From the NCBI GenBank assembly GCA_016793465.1, contig JAEUJW010000101.1, forward strand, positions 62,001 through 126,000: DNA of 64,000 bases, in the 5' to 3' direction. The translations under genes were made by a program, and so were the position numbers. Shown one piece after another: positions 19,230-29,563 of the stretch. Below the pieces are notes generated by a model. That model was not told the DNA's origin and did no database searches. It saw nothing but the letters and a program-made list of their open reading frames with translations. The stretch comes from Myxococcales bacterium (GTDB lineage Bacteria; Myxococcota; Polyangia; Nannocystales; Nannocystaceae). The stretch's first letter is position 1. The number at the start of each line of letters is the position of its first letter.

Positions 19230-20549
19230 GTGAACCCCCCCGAGCTCCGCGGTCTGACGCCCGTCGGCAACACCCTGCACCTGATGCTCGACACCGGCGG
19301 CTTCATGCTCCGCACCTTCGACCGCGGCGACGTCGTCCGCGCCCGCTTCGGCGGCGACTGGCCGCTGCTGGTGCGCCAGCCCGAGCTCATCGAGCAGATC
19401 CTCGTCACCCGCAACCGCAGCTTCATGAAGGACCGCGTGACCCGCCAGCTCGCCGACCTCGTCGGCAACGGCCTGCTGGTCAGCGACGGCGAGTTCTGGC
19501 GCCGCCAGCGCCGCCTGGCCCAGCCCGCCTTCCACCGCGAACGCATCGCCACCTACGCCGACGGCATGGTCGAGGTCGCCAGGCGCTGCGCCGCCTCCTG
19601 GCCCGAAGGCCAGGTCCCGGACCTCCACGCCCTGCTCATGCGCCTCACCCGCGAGGTCGTCGCCACCACCCTGTTCTCCAGCGCCGTCGCCCGCGAGGCC
19701 GACGACGTCGGCGAGAGCCTCGAGACCCTGATGGCCCGCTTCTCCGACTGGCGCTACGCCATGCTGCCCGCGCTCGCCCGCCTGCCCCTGCCGGCCAACC
19801 ACCGCTTCGCCGCCGCCCGCGCGCGCATGCACGCCGTCGTCGACAACATCATCGCCGAGCGCCGCCGCTCCGGCGCCGAGCACGGCGACCTGCTCGGCAT
19901 GCTGATGGCCGCCCGCGACGAGGACGGCACCCAGATGAGCGACGACCAGCTGCGCGCCGAGGTCCTCATCCTGTTCACCGCCGGCCACGAGACCACCGCG
20001 CTCGCGCTGTCGTGGGCCATGGTCCTGCTGTCGCAGCGCCCCGGCACCTGGGACCTGCTCGCCCGCGAGGTCGACGCCGTGCTCGGCAAGCGCCCCGCGA
20101 CCGCCGACGACGCCCCCAGGCTGGCCTACACCGAGCGCGTGATCCTCGAGTCGATGCGCCTGTACCCGCCGGCGTGGAGCATCGGCCGCGAGGCGATCGA
20201 GGACCTCGACCTCGACGGCCTGGCGATCCGCCGCGGCGACCAGGTGTGGATGGTCCAGTGGGCCTCGCACCGCGACCCGCGGTTCTTCCCCCGGCCCGAG
20301 GCGTTCATGCCCGAGCGCTGGGAGCACGACCTGCTGCGTCGCCTCCCGCGCTACGCCTACTTCCCGTTCGGCGGCGGCCCGCGCCTGTGCATCGGCAACA
20401 ACTTCGCCATGCTCGAGGCCGTGCTCGTGCTCGCGACCATCACCCAGCGCTGGCGCCCGCAGGTCCTCCCGCGCGACGTGCCCGCGCCCCAGTTCTCGAT
20501 CACGCTGCGCCCGAACGGCCCGCTGCGCGCGCACCTGCACGCGCGCTGA
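19230..20549 (+). CDS. Cytochrome P450
   Basis: A 439-residue P450 from the GTG at 19230; an ATG at 19161 would overlap the CHAD gene and lacks domain support. Landmarks: I-helix GHETT, K-helix ESMR (ExxR), and haem loop FGGGPRLCIG with proximal Cys at residue 387. The helix order and length fit a soluble bacterial P450, with CYP102/CYP4-like sequence around the haem loop. It would oxidise a lipophilic substrate with an unlinked redox partner. No ferredoxin or reductase gene is adjacent. Confidence 0.93.
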   Translation: MNPPELRGLTPVGNTLHLMLDTGGFMLRTFDRGDVVRARFGGDWPLLVRQPELIEQILVTRNRSFMKDRVTRQLADLVGNGLLVSDGEFWRRQRRLAQPAFHRERIATYADGMVEVARRCAASWPEGQVPDLHALLMRLTREVVATTLFSSAVAREADDVGESLETLMARFSDWRYAMLPALARLPLPANHRFAAARARMHAVVDNIIAERRRSGAEHGDLLGMLMAARDEDGTQMSDDQLRAEVLILFTAGHETTALALSWAMVLLSQRPGTWDLLAREVDAVLGKRPATADDAPRLAYTERVILESMRLYPPAWSIGREAIEDLDLDGLAIRRGDQVWMVQWASHRDPRFFPRPEAFMPERWEHDLLRRLPRYAYFPFGGGPRLCIGNNFAMLEAVLVLATITQRWRPQVLPRDVPAPQFSITLRPNGPLRAHLHAR

Positions 20550-20618
20550 CCAGGGCGCCGCCGCGCCTTTACTCGCCCCCGCCCGATCGACAATCCTCGG
20601 CGACAGCGAGGTGATGCG

Positions 20619-21428
20619 ATGTCCGAAGCGGTGAGCCACGAGCGCGATTACGACGGCGTACGGATCCCCGGGGTCCTGATGCTGCTGGTCGGCCTGCCCC
20701 TGATCTTCGTGTTCGGGCTCGGCCTGCTGGTGCTCCGCGGGCTCGTGCTGGTCGAGCCCAACCAGAGCCGCGTGGTCCTGCTGTTCGGCCACTACAAGGG
20801 CACGATCCGCCGCACCGGCTTCCACTGGATCAACCCCTTCACCGGCCGCCGCGCGGTGTCCCTGCGCGTCCGCAACTTCGACAGCGCCAAGCTGAAGGTC
20901 AACGACCTGCGCGGCAACCCGGTCGAGATCGGCGCGGTGGTCGTGTGGCGCGTCAAGGACACCGCCCAGGCGGTGTTCGACGTCGAGAGCTACGAGTCCT
21001 ACGTGGCCGTCCAGGCCGAGTCCGCCATCCGCACGACCGCCGCCAAGCACCCCTACGACGCCGCCGGCCACGGCCAGGTCTCGCTGCGCGGCGACTCGGC
21101 CGAGGTCAACGCCGAGCTGCTCACCCAGCTCGCCGAGCGCCTGGCCCACGCCGGCGTCGAGGTGCTCGAGGTCCGCATCAGCCACCTCGCCTACTCGCCG
21201 GAGATCGCCGGGGTCATGCTCCGCCGCCAGCAGGCCGAGGCGATCCTCGACGCCCGCCAGCGCATCGTCGAGGGCGCGGTCGGCATGGTCAAGATGGCCC
21301 TCACGCAGATGCACAACGAGCAGGTGGTCGAGCTCGACGCGCAACAGAAGGCCCGCCTCGTCAGCAACCTGCTCGTCGTGCTGTGCTCGGAGACCGAGGC
21401 CCACCCGGTCGTCCACGCCGACGCCTGA
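20619..21428 (+). CDS. SPFH/band 7 (stomatin-like) membrane protein
   Basis: A 269-residue protein with an N-terminal transmembrane helix (about 17-43) followed by a band 7 domain: [30 protein letters not shown], then [29 protein letters not shown] and [15 protein letters not shown] proteins oligomerise as membrane scaffolds and often control proteases. GAGG lies 8 nt before the ATG. It follows the P450 gene by 69 bp and converges on alkB with a 6-bp gap. Confidence 0.9.
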   Translation: MSEAVSHERDYDGVRIPGVLMLLVGLPLIFVFGLGLLVLRGLVLVEPNQSRVVLLFGHYKGTIRRTGFHWINPFTGRRAVSLRVRNFDSAKLKVNDLRGNPVEIGAVVVWRVKDTAQAVFDVESYESYVAVQAESAIRTTAAKHPYDAAGHGQVSLRGDSAEVNAELLTQLAERLAHAGVEVLEVRISHLAYSPEIAGVMLRRQQAEAILDARQRIVEGAVGMVKMALTQMHNEQVVELDAQQKARLVSNLLVVLCSETEAHPVVHADA

Positions 21429-21434
21429 GCCGCC

Positions 21435-21980
21435 CTACCCGCGCAGCACGGTGCGAAAGGTGAGCGACAGCCGCCGACCCCGCGGGCCGCGCCCCGGGTC
21501 GCCGAGCCGCCCGGCGATCGCGTGCTTCCACGCCGCGCGCGCCTCCCCGGCGAGCACCACCAGGCTGCGCGCCGGCAGCCACACGTCGACCTTCCCGCCC
21601 GGCGCCGTGAACGTCATGGTCGCGCCCGACAGCAGGCTCAGCGAGGCGATCGTCGGCCCGAAGCACGGCACGCAGTCGATGTGCCCGGAGATGCCCTGCC
21701 CCGGCAGGTACTCGTTGACGATCACCTGGTCGGGCTCGCGCTCGAAGCCCGCCTCGTCGACCATGGCCCGCGCGAGCGGCAGCAGCCACTCCGGCAGCGG
21801 CCCGAGCGCCATGCTGGTGTCGACGCGCCGCGCGCTGTAGGCGTAGCGGTAGCCGTAGTGCTGCACCCGCCGCTTCAGGTCCGCGAGCCAGGGCGAGGCG
21901 TCGATCGCCGCCACCAGCGCCGCCGCCGTCGCCGCGTCGACGAACTCCTCGCGCAGCCGCAGCCCCGGCACCGTCGTCAT
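21435..21980 (-). CDS. AlkB-family 2-oxoglutarate/Fe(II) dioxygenase
   Basis: A 181-residue protein with the AlkB jelly-roll signature: NEYLPG (89-94), iron ligands H100 and D102 (HID) and H153, and the 2OG-binding arginines R170 and R176 (RRLSLTFR). The family repairs N-alkylated bases in DNA or RNA, or demethylates tRNA. It is the last gene of a kinase-tsaC-alkB unit, 4 bp after tsaC. Proximity to a tRNA-modification gene fits, but does not prove, a tRNA-directed role. Confidence 0.88.
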   Translation of the reverse strand: MTTVPGLRLREEFVDAATAAALVAAIDASPWLADLKRRVQHYGYRYAYSARRVDTSMALGPLPEWLLPLARAMVDEAGFEREPDQVIVNEYLPGQGISGHIDCVPCFGPTIASLSLLSGATMTFTAPGGKVDVWLPARSLVVLAGEARAAWKHAIAGRLGDPGRGPRGRRLSLTFRTVLRG

Positions 21981-21984
21981 CGCG

Positions 21985-22968
21985 TCAGCCCTGCGCCGCG
22001 CGCCGCAGGCGGTCCATGATCGCCGCGCCGAGCCCCGTCTCGGGCAGCGACTCGATGACGATGCGCTCGACGTCCAGCTCGTCGAGCTCGCGCAGCGTGG
22101 TGAACAGCGCGCGCGCGAAGCCCTCCGGCGTGTTGGCCAGCTTGCGCACCAGCGCCGGCGAGCTCACCGTCCGCCGCACGATCAGCGCGACCTTCTGGCC
22201 CGCCGCGATGGCCCGCGCCGCCGCCGCCTCGCCCTCGCCCTCGGCGACGAGCTCGACCATCGCCTTCGGCGCGTAGTGGCGGTGGCGCAGCCCCGGCGAG
22301 CGCAGCACCGCCTTGGGGTCCTGCTCGTCGAGCACGTCGACCGGCCCCAGCACCTGGCGCAGGCGCTCGATCGTCACGCCCCCGCGGCGCAGCAGCAGCG
22401 GCCGCGGCCGCGTCATGTCGACCACCGTCGACTCGAGCCCGACCGACGTCGGCCCGCTGTCGAGGATCAGCGCGACCCGACCGTCGAGGTCCGCGAGCAC
22501 GTGGCTGGCCTGCGTCGGGCTCGGCCGCCCCGACAGGTTGGCCGACGGCGCCGCGATCGGCCGCCCGAACACCCGCAGCAGCACCCACGCCACCGGATGC
22601 GCCGGCACCCGCACCGCCACCGTCGGCCCGCCCGCGGCGACGATGTCCGGCACCTTCGGCCCGCGCGGCAGCACCATCGTCAGCGAGCCCGGCCACAGCG
22701 CCGCCGCCGCGCGCTCGGCCAGCGGAGGGAACGCCGCCGCCACCGCCCGCGCCCCGGCGATGTCCGCCACGTGCACGATGAGCGGGTTGTCCGGCGGCCG
22801 CTCCTTCGCCTCGAAGATCTTCGCCACCGCGGCCGCGTCGAACGCGTTGGCCCCGAGCCCGTAGACCGTCTCGGTCGGGAACGCCACCAACTGACCGGCA
22901 CGGAGGAGGGCCGCGGCTCTCTCGACCGCCCCCGGTTCGTGGCCCCCCATCACCGGTGTTATCGCCAT
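21985..22968 (-). CDS. tsaC: Threonylcarbamoyl-AMP synthase, Sua5/TsaC type
   Basis: A 327-residue YrdC-fold enzyme that makes threonylcarbamoyl-AMP from Thr, bicarbonate and ATP for t6A37 of ANN-decoding tRNAs. The YrdC part (about 15-215) shows FPTETVYGLG, the K/R pair in EAKERPPDNPL, PSANLSG and STVVDM. The remaining C-terminal 110 residues form the Sua5 domain, which makes it the long Sua5 form. It starts 15 bp after the kinase stop. Confidence 0.95.
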   Translation of the reverse strand: MAITPVMGGHEPGAVERAAALLRAGQLVAFPTETVYGLGANAFDAAAVAKIFEAKERPPDNPLIVHVADIAGARAVAAAFPPLAERAAAALWPGSLTMVLPRGPKVPDIVAAGGPTVAVRVPAHPVAWVLLRVFGRPIAAPSANLSGRPSPTQASHVLADLDGRVALILDSGPTSVGLESTVVDMTRPRPLLLRRGGVTIERLRQVLGPVDVLDEQDPKAVLRSPGLRHRHYAPKAMVELVAEGEGEAAAARAIAAGQKVALIVRRTVSSPALVRKLANTPEGFARALFTTLRELDELDVERIVIESLPETGLGAAIMDRLRRAAQG

Positions 22969-22983
22969 AGCGAGCGAGTCCCT

Positions 22984-24084
22984 CTACCCGAACTTCGCCA
23001 GCTCGTTGAGGGCCTCCTTCATCTGGGCCGCGTCGGCGAAGCGGTGGTGGGCCGGCTTGGCACAGGCTTTCACGAAGAACTCGTCGATCGCCCGCGCCTT
23101 GGCCGAGGGCACCGAGTCCGACAGGTAGTGGCTGACCGGCAGCGGCTCGCGTTCGCGGTGCGCCTGCAGCAGCGAGCGCGGGTGGTGGTCGAACAGGTCC
23201 TCGAACGGGTGGCGTCCGCCGGTCACCAGCTCGAAGAACGTCATGCCGAGCGCGTACAGGTCGGCCCGGTGGTCGATGTAGTTGCCGGGGATGGTCTGCT
23301 CCGGCGCGATGTACCGCGGGTCGCCCATCACGTGCCCGGTGTTGTGCGAGCTCAGGTCGCTGAGGTCGCGCGCGACCCCGAAGTCGAGCACCTTGACCAC
23401 GCGCAGCAGCGGGTCGTGCGAGTCCCGCGTCACGAAGATGTTGCTCGGCTTGATGTCGCAGTGGACGATGCGCCGCAGGTGCACGTAGCGCAGCGCGTCG
23501 AGCACCTGCGCGAAGATCTCGCAGATCACCGGGATCGACATGGTCGTGCCGCTGTCGACGAACCAGCCGACGTCCTTGCCGCGCAGGTACTCCATCGCGA
23601 ACCACAGCAGGTCGAACTCCTCGGTGGTCCCGACCTGCATCACGTGCACGAGGTTGTTGTGCATGAAGCTCGCGCACATCCTCGCCTCGCGCCGGAAGTG
23701 GCGGTGCGCCCACTCCGGCACGTCGTTCTTCATGACCTTCAGCGCGACGTAGCGGTTCATCAGGCGGTCGAACGCCTTGTAGACCTTGCTCATCCCGCCC
23801 TCGCCGAGCCGCTGCACGATCTCGAACTGCGACGCGCACGACACCACCGTCCCGGGCGGCAGCTCGGTACCCTGATAGCCCTCGTACTGCGACTGCGACG
23901 TCGGCGTGATGCCCGTCGTGATGTTCGCAGGCCGGTCGCCGGCGGTGTGGTCCTGATTGGGCACGTGGGGGAGAACGGAGGCGGACGAGGACGGGAGACG
24001 GCGGAAGCGGACGGGACAGCGGCGCGAGGGCCAGGCCCCGCGTCGTAAAGTCCAGGTCTGGCAAACTACACCACCTGTACCCAT
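22984..24084 (-). CDS. Cytosolic Ser/Thr protein kinase (HCD variant)
   Basis: A 366-residue protein. The ATG at 24084 has a strong GGGGGAGG seven bases upstream and is preferred over a GTG at 23964, although the first 85 residues look disordered and basic. The kinase domain (about 86-366) contains GEGGMSK, VALK (K116), HCDIKPSN (D210), DFG (234-236), and DPRYIAPEQ. The HRD Arg is Cys, so this is a non-RD kinase that may not need activation-loop phosphorylation. There is no transmembrane segment. It is first in the kinase-tsaC-alkB run. Confidence 0.9.
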   Translation of the reverse strand: MGTGGVVCQTWTLRRGAWPSRRCPVRFRRLPSSSASVLPHVPNQDHTAGDRPANITTGITPTSQSQYEGYQGTELPPGTVVSCASQFEIVQRLGEGGMSKVYKAFDRLMNRYVALKVMKNDVPEWAHRHFRREARMCASFMHNNLVHVMQVGTTEEFDLLWFAMEYLRGKDVGWFVDSGTTMSIPVICEIFAQVLDALRYVHLRRIVHCDIKPSNIFVTRDSHDPLLRVVKVLDFGVARDLSDLSSHNTGHVMGDPRYIAPEQTIPGNYIDHRADLYALGMTFFELVTGGRHPFEDLFDHHPRSLLQAHREREPLPVSHYLSDSVPSAKARAIDEFFVKACAKPAHHRFADAAQMKEALNELAKFG

Positions 24085-24177
24085 CCGTCAGCCTCCCCCG
24101 TCCCCGGGGTATTGCCGCCCACGGCCCCCTGGCGGCCTCGAGAGACCGCGCGGGTCGGCCGCCGCGCGGCCCTTAAA

Positions 24178-24213
24178 CCGTGTCCGGTCGGGGCCGCGCG
24201 TTTGCGGACACGG
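24178..24213 (-). terminator. Hairpin terminator after ahpCD
   Basis: CCGTGTCCG (24178-24186) and CGGACACGG (24205-24213) form a 9-bp stem with an 18-nt loop immediately after the ahpD stop. On the minus strand it is followed by TTT, so it could be a weak intrinsic terminator. Confidence 0.55.
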
Positions 24214-24214
24214 C

Positions 24215-24742
24215 TCAGGTGCCGAGTTCGAGCCCGACCGCGACGCCCATCACGGTCGCGGCGATGCGGATCGCGTCGTTGACCTGCTCGGCGGTCACGC
24301 CGGACTCGCGCACGGTCTTCTCGTGGGCCTGGATGCACCGCTCGCAGCCCCCGATCGCGCTGACCGCCAGGCACATCAGCTCGAAGTCGGTCCGGCTGGT
24401 CGCCGGCCTGGCGATCCGCGTCATCCGCAGCCTGGCCGGGATCGCGTGGTACTCGTCCTTCCCGACCATGTGCTTGAAGCGGTAATAAACGTTGTTCATC
24501 GCCATGAGCGTGGCCGCCGCCCGGGCGTCGTCGATCACCGCCGCGCCCACGTGTTCGCGGGCTTCGTCGAGCAGCGCCTGGCCGAGCGCGGGGCTGCGGA
24601 CCGCGAGGCCGCAGGCCACCGCCACCCCCCAGCGCTGCTCCGGACCCAGCGTCGAGTCCGCGAGCACCGACTGGAGGTTGACCTTCAGGTCCTTCGCCGG
24701 CTCCGGCAGGCCCTCGCGCAGGCTTGCGAGTTTGTCGCTCAC
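24215..24742 (-). CDS. ahpD: AhpD-family alkylhydroperoxidase
   Basis: A 175-residue all-helical carboxymuconolactone-decarboxylase-like protein. The catalytic CxxC is C133-E-R-C136, with H140 and an upstream acidic residue, as in AhpD, which reduces oxidised AhpC through lipoamide. The GTG at 24742 is preferred because it overlaps the ahpC TGA as GTGA. An upstream start at 24778 would lie inside ahpC. It is coupled with ahpC and followed by a hairpin terminator. Confidence 0.92.
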   Translation of the reverse strand: MSDKLASLREGLPEPAKDLKVNLQSVLADSTLGPEQRWGVAVACGLAVRSPALGQALLDEAREHVGAAVIDDARAAATLMAMNNVYYRFKHMVGKDEYHAIPARLRMTRIARPATSRTDFELMCLAVSAIGGCERCIQAHEKTVRESGVTAEQVNDAIRIAATVMGVAVGLELGT

Positions 24743-25266
24743 AGCGTCGGCTGGCCCTTCTCCCAGTTGCAGGGGCACAGCTCGTCGGTCTGGAGCGCGT
24801 CGAGCGTGCGCAGCACCTCACCCACGTTGCGCCCGACCGAGAGGTCGTGGACGCTGACGAAGCGGATGACCCCCTGCGGGTCGACGATGAACGTCGCGCG
24901 CAGCGGCACCCCGTCCTTGTGCAGGATCCCCAGCGCCTGCGACAGCTCGCGCTTGGTGTCGGCCAGCATCGGGATCTTCAGGTCCTTCAGGTCGTCGTGG
25001 GCGTTGCGCCACGCCAGGTGCACGAAGTGCGTATCGGTGCTGACCCCCAGCACCTGCGCGTCGCGGTCGGCGAAGTCGCCGGACCGCTTCGAGAACTCCG
25101 CGATCTCCGTCGGGCACACGAACGTGAAGTCCATCGGCCAGAAGAACACCACCAGCCACTTGCCCGGGTACAGCTCCTGCCGGCTCTGCAGGAACTCCTT
25201 GCCCTTCTCGCGGCTCACCACCGCCTGCAGCTCGAACTTCGGGAACGTATCGCCTACTGTCAGCAT
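24739..25266 (-). CDS. ahpC: Alkyl hydroperoxide reductase C (2-Cys peroxiredoxin)
   Basis: A 175-residue peroxiredoxin of the AhpC/Prx1 type. The peroxidatic Cys is C51 in DFTFVCPTE; resolving Cys candidates are C164 and C166 in ELCPCNW, the double-Cys tail of actinobacterial and deltaproteobacterial AhpC that pairs with AhpD. It reduces H2O2, alkyl peroxides and peroxynitrite. AGGAG lies 8 nt before the ATG. It is divergent from a sigma-54 activator across 173 bp containing palindromes. Confidence 0.96.
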   Translation of the reverse strand: MLTVGDTFPKFELQAVVSREKGKEFLQSRQELYPGKWLVVFFWPMDFTFVCPTEIAEFSKRSGDFADRDAQVLGVSTDTHFVHLAWRNAHDDLKDLKIPMLADTKRELSQALGILHKDGVPLRATFIVDPQGVIRFVSVHDLSVGRNVGEVLRTLDALQTDELCPCNWEKGQPTL

Positions 25267-25339
25267 GTCCTTGTCTCCTGGGCCTGCCCTTTAGCAGCCC
25301 CCGCACCACCCGCGTCGAGCAAATAATTCCAGGTAGTTA

Positions 25340-25394
25340 CCTCGGACCGAGGGGAACCTCTCACCGATATTTCGCTGGGTAACGATATTTCGGT
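25340..25394. promoter_or_regulatory. Palindromes in the ahpC / sigma-54-activator intergenic region
   Basis: Two structures lie in the divergent spacer. The first is a 6-1-6 inverted repeat CCTCGG-A-CCGAGG at 25340-25352. The second is a pair of CGATATTTCG decamers at 25365-25374 and 25383-25392, spaced 18 bp start to start, each nearly self-palindromic and flanked so that the outer ends (ACCG and CGGT) are inverted. They are candidate activator sites for ahpC, the regulator itself, or both. I found no convincing -24/-12 element. Confidence 0.5.
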
Positions 25395-25439
25395 GCCGAG
25401 ACACTGGCATGTCGGTGTCGCGCACCCCAAGCTCCGGCC

Positions 25440-27002
<1,563 letters not shown>

Positions 27003-27033
27003 GGCGCGCCCGGACGCGGTATCCTCCGCGGCC

Positions 27034-27978
27034 ATGGACGACATCCTGTCGCACTCCGAGCGAGTGCCGAGGGACGAGCTGCGCCGCCTGCAGGCCCGCA
27101 GCGACGCGCCCGGCCTCGCCCGCCTGCTGGCCTCGCTCGCCGCCCTGCTCGTCGGCGGCACGGCCGCGTGCATCCTCGCCGCCCACGACGACCCGTGGTG
27201 GCCGCTCGCCTCGACCCTGTGCGCCCTGGCGATCCCCGCGCTGTTCGCCGCCCTCCACGAGAGCGCCCACGGCACCGCCTTCCGCACCCCGCTGCTCAAC
27301 CGCGCGACCGCCTGGATCGGCAGCGCGCTCATGCTGCAGTCCCCGAGCTTCTTCCGCGAGTTCCACTGGGAGCACCACCGCCAGACCCAGTCCAAACAGC
27401 GCGACCCGGAGATCCACCTCGGCGCCGGCGTCCTCGGCGAGTGGCCCCGCAGCCCGCTCCTCTACCTCGCGCTCGCCTCGGGCCAGCTGCTCCTCGTCGG
27501 CAAGCCGATGTTCACCCTGGCCTGCGCCCTGCTCCCCGTCTCGCTGTGGCGACGGATCTTCCCCTGGGTCCGCGCGTCGCACGCCCGCGCCGTCGCCCGC
27601 GAGAGCCGCCTCGTCGTCGCCCTGCTCGTCGCCGCCGTCGCCCTCGGCCTCCACTCCGTGCCCGGCTTCCGCGCCGTCCTGCTCGCCTGGCCGATCGGCC
27701 ACGTCCTGCTCGGCCTCTACCTCATGGCCGAGCACACCGGCCTGCCCCACGACGGCAGCCAGCTGCACCGCACCCGCACCATGGCCACCACCGCCGCCGT
27801 GCGCTGGTGGATGTGGAACATGCCCTACCACGGCGAGCACCACGCCTACCCCTCGGTCCCGTTCCACGCCCTCCCGCAGCTGCACGCCCTCCTCGCCCCC
27901 GAGCTCGAGCACGCCGACCAGGGCTACCTCGCCTTCCACCGCGAGGCCCTGCTGCGCTCGCTCGCCCGCCGCCCCTGA
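27034..27978 (+). CDS. Fatty acid desaturase family protein
   Basis: A 314-residue membrane di-iron desaturase. Histidine boxes in order: HESAH (HxxxH), HWEHH (HxxHH) and HGEHH near the C-terminus, with hydrophobic pairs around 35-75 and 175-220. The family introduces double bases into acyl chains or hydroxylates and ketolates carotenoid-like substrates. The acyl substrate is unknown. It follows the activator gene by 31 bp on the same strand and precedes the TPR gene by 10 bp, so a three-gene transcript is possible. Confidence 0.9.
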   Translation: MDDILSHSERVPRDELRRLQARSDAPGLARLLASLAALLVGGTAACILAAHDDPWWPLASTLCALAIPALFAALHESAHGTAFRTPLLNRATAWIGSALMLQSPSFFREFHWEHHRQTQSKQRDPEIHLGAGVLGEWPRSPLLYLALASGQLLLVGKPMFTLACALLPVSLWRRIFPWVRASHARAVARESRLVVALLVAAVALGLHSVPGFRAVLLAWPIGHVLLGLYLMAEHTGLPHDGSQLHRTRTMATTAAVRWWMWNMPYHGEHHAYPSVPFHALPQLHALLAPELEHADQGYLAFHREALLRSLARRP

Positions 27979-27988
27979 GCGCCGCCCC

Positions 27989-28780
27989 ATGACCCGACGC
28001 AAACCCGCCCCCGACCCGCTCGCCACGGCCCGGCGCGCCGCCGACGACGACGACGCCGACGGCTTCCTCGCCCTCACCGCCGCGCTCGCCCCCGTCGACC
28101 TCCACACCCTCGTCTTCCGCGAGCTCCGCGACGCCTGGCCCCTGTGGATCCTCGCGCCCCGCATCCGCGGGTTCGCCGACGCCGACCTGCGCCTGTTCCT
28201 GCGCAGCGCCGTCGCCGTCGCCCCCGACCACAGCGCCGTGCACGAGCTGCTCGCCGAGTGCCTGGCGCGCGCCCACGCGGGCAACGCCCCGCTGTGGGCC
28301 AACCACCTCGGCCACATGGCCTACGAGCTCGTCGGCGACCGCAACTTCGACGCCGCCATCACCCTCTACGCCGCCGCCATCACCCTCCCCTGCGAGGTCG
28401 ACCTCTCGCTCTACTGCAACGCGCTGTGGGTCCTGCAGCACGACAACACCGGCCGCCCCGTCGACCCCGTCCTCAACGACCGCTTCCTCGCCGCCTGCCT
28501 GCCCTGGGCCCCCAAGAACCCAGCCATCTTTTATAACGCCGCCTGCCTCACCTACGAGATGGGCGACATCGACGGCACCCTCGCCCACCTCGAAGCCTGC
28601 CTCGCCCACGGCTTCAAGAACCCCGCCCAGGTCCAGCGCGAGCCCCTGTTCGCCCCGCTGCGCCACAGCGACCCCCGCTTCGACGCCCTGTTCACCGCCC
28701 ACGCGGCCAGGAAGAAGCCGCCCCGCAAGACGACCGCCCGCAAGCAGACCACCAGGCGCTCACGCCGCGACTCCGACTGA
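27989..28780 (+). CDS. TPR-like helical protein
   Basis: A 263-residue protein from ATG 27989. It contains helix-turn-helix repeats of TPR type (HELLAECLARAHAGNAPLW, RNFDAAITLYAAAITL, PAIFYNAACLTYEMGDIDGTLAHLEACL) and ends in a basic Lys/Arg-rich tail. No signal peptide; presumably a cytoplasmic scaffold of unknown partners. Its stop codon lies inside the first, diverged unit of a 33-bp tandem repeat. An AT-rich patch (ATC TTT TAT AAC) encodes IFYN at 28528-28539. Confidence 0.7.
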   Translation: MTRRKPAPDPLATARRAADDDDADGFLALTAALAPVDLHTLVFRELRDAWPLWILAPRIRGFADADLRLFLRSAVAVAPDHSAVHELLAECLARAHAGNAPLWANHLGHMAYELVGDRNFDAAITLYAAAITLPCEVDLSLYCNALWVLQHDNTGRPVDPVLNDRFLAACLPWAPKNPAIFYNAACLTYEMGDIDGTLAHLEACLAHGFKNPAQVQREPLFAPLRHSDPRFDALFTAHAARKKPPRKTTARKQTTRRSRRDSD

Positions 28781-28914
28781 ACGTCGCCACGCTCGCGCCG
28801 CGACGCCGACCGAACGTCGCCACGCTCGCGCCGCGACGCCGACCGAACGTCGACACGCTCGCGCCGCGACGCCGACTGAACGTCGACACGCTCGCGCCGC
28901 GACGCCGTCGACAC
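28757..28914. repeat. 33-bp tandem repeat, about 4.8 units
   Basis: Copies of a 33-bp unit containing CGCTCGCGCCGCGACGCCGA and GAACGTCG, spaced exactly 33 bp (GAACGTCG at 28779, 28812, 28845, 28878). The first unit is diverged and overlaps the 3' end and stop of the TPR gene. Period 33 is a multiple of 3, and TGA versus CGA at the equivalent position differs between units. There is no CRISPR character because units abut directly. Confidence 0.9.
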
Positions 28915-28929
28915 GCCCGCCCGGCGCCC

Positions 28930-29442
28930 TCACGGCGCCAGACGGATGTCGACGCGTCGGTCGTACGGCCACTCCTCGGGCTGCGACGGGTCGGCCCCCC
29001 GCTCGCCCTGGGTCTCGACGGCGACGTTCGCGGCCATCACCCCGCGCTCGACCAGGAACGCCTCGACCGACTGCGCCCGCGAGCGCCCGAGCTTCAGGTT
29101 GTACTCGTCGGTCCCCCGCGGATCAGCGTGGCCGACCACGGCCACGCGCCGCCCCTGCAGCGGCCCGCTGCTCAGGCAGGTCGCGAGCTGCGCGAGCGCG
29201 CCGCTGTCGCCCGGCTCGACCTGGGCCGAGTCGAACTCGAAGAACGCGCCGAGCCCGGTGATCCCGCAGCCCGAGGCCAGCCCCGGCTCGAGGTACACGC
29301 CCGACACCGTCAGCGACCGGCCGCCGCCCGCCGGGACATCGCGCGACTCGCCCGCGGGCCGCGCCGTGTCCGTCGAGGACTTGCTGCACCCCGCGCCGAG
29401 CGCCACAAACAGCCCGATCGCCAGTAACGTGGGACGTTGCAT
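28930..29442 (-). CDS. OmpA/Pal-like peptidoglycan-binding lipoprotein
   Basis: A 170-residue lipoprotein with lipobox GAGC (C19). After a short linker, residues about 65-170 form an OmpA C-terminal domain: FFEFDSAQVEPGD, VVGHADPRGTDEYNLKLGRSRAQSVEAFL and a terminal YDRRVDIRL. The Asp and Arg that bind diaminopimelate (in GTDEYN..GRSRA) are present. It tethers the outer membrane to peptidoglycan. It has a short Ser/Thr/Asp/Arg linker rather than a Pal-type Ala/Gly one. Convergent with the TPR gene across the tandem repeat. Confidence 0.9.
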   Translation of the reverse strand: MQRPTLLAIGLFVALGAGCSKSSTDTARPAGESRDVPAGGGRSLTVSGVYLEPGLASGCGITGLGAFFEFDSAQVEPGDSGALAQLATCLSSGPLQGRRVAVVGHADPRGTDEYNLKLGRSRAQSVEAFLVERGVMAANVAVETQGERGADPSQPEEWPYDRRVDIRLAP

Positions 29443-29563
29443 GTCGGCAAACCTGGCCCACCTCCGGCCCGGCGCCCGCCGTCACTTTTGCGGCCGAGCC
29501 CCGCAAATCCGCGGCTTCTTCGCCCCCTTGATCCGCGCCAGCATCCCCGCTACCAGCCCCCTC

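Noticed and set aside
28757..28914. CRISPR array
   Set aside because: Units are 33 bp and directly abutting with no unique spacers, and no cas gene is present.
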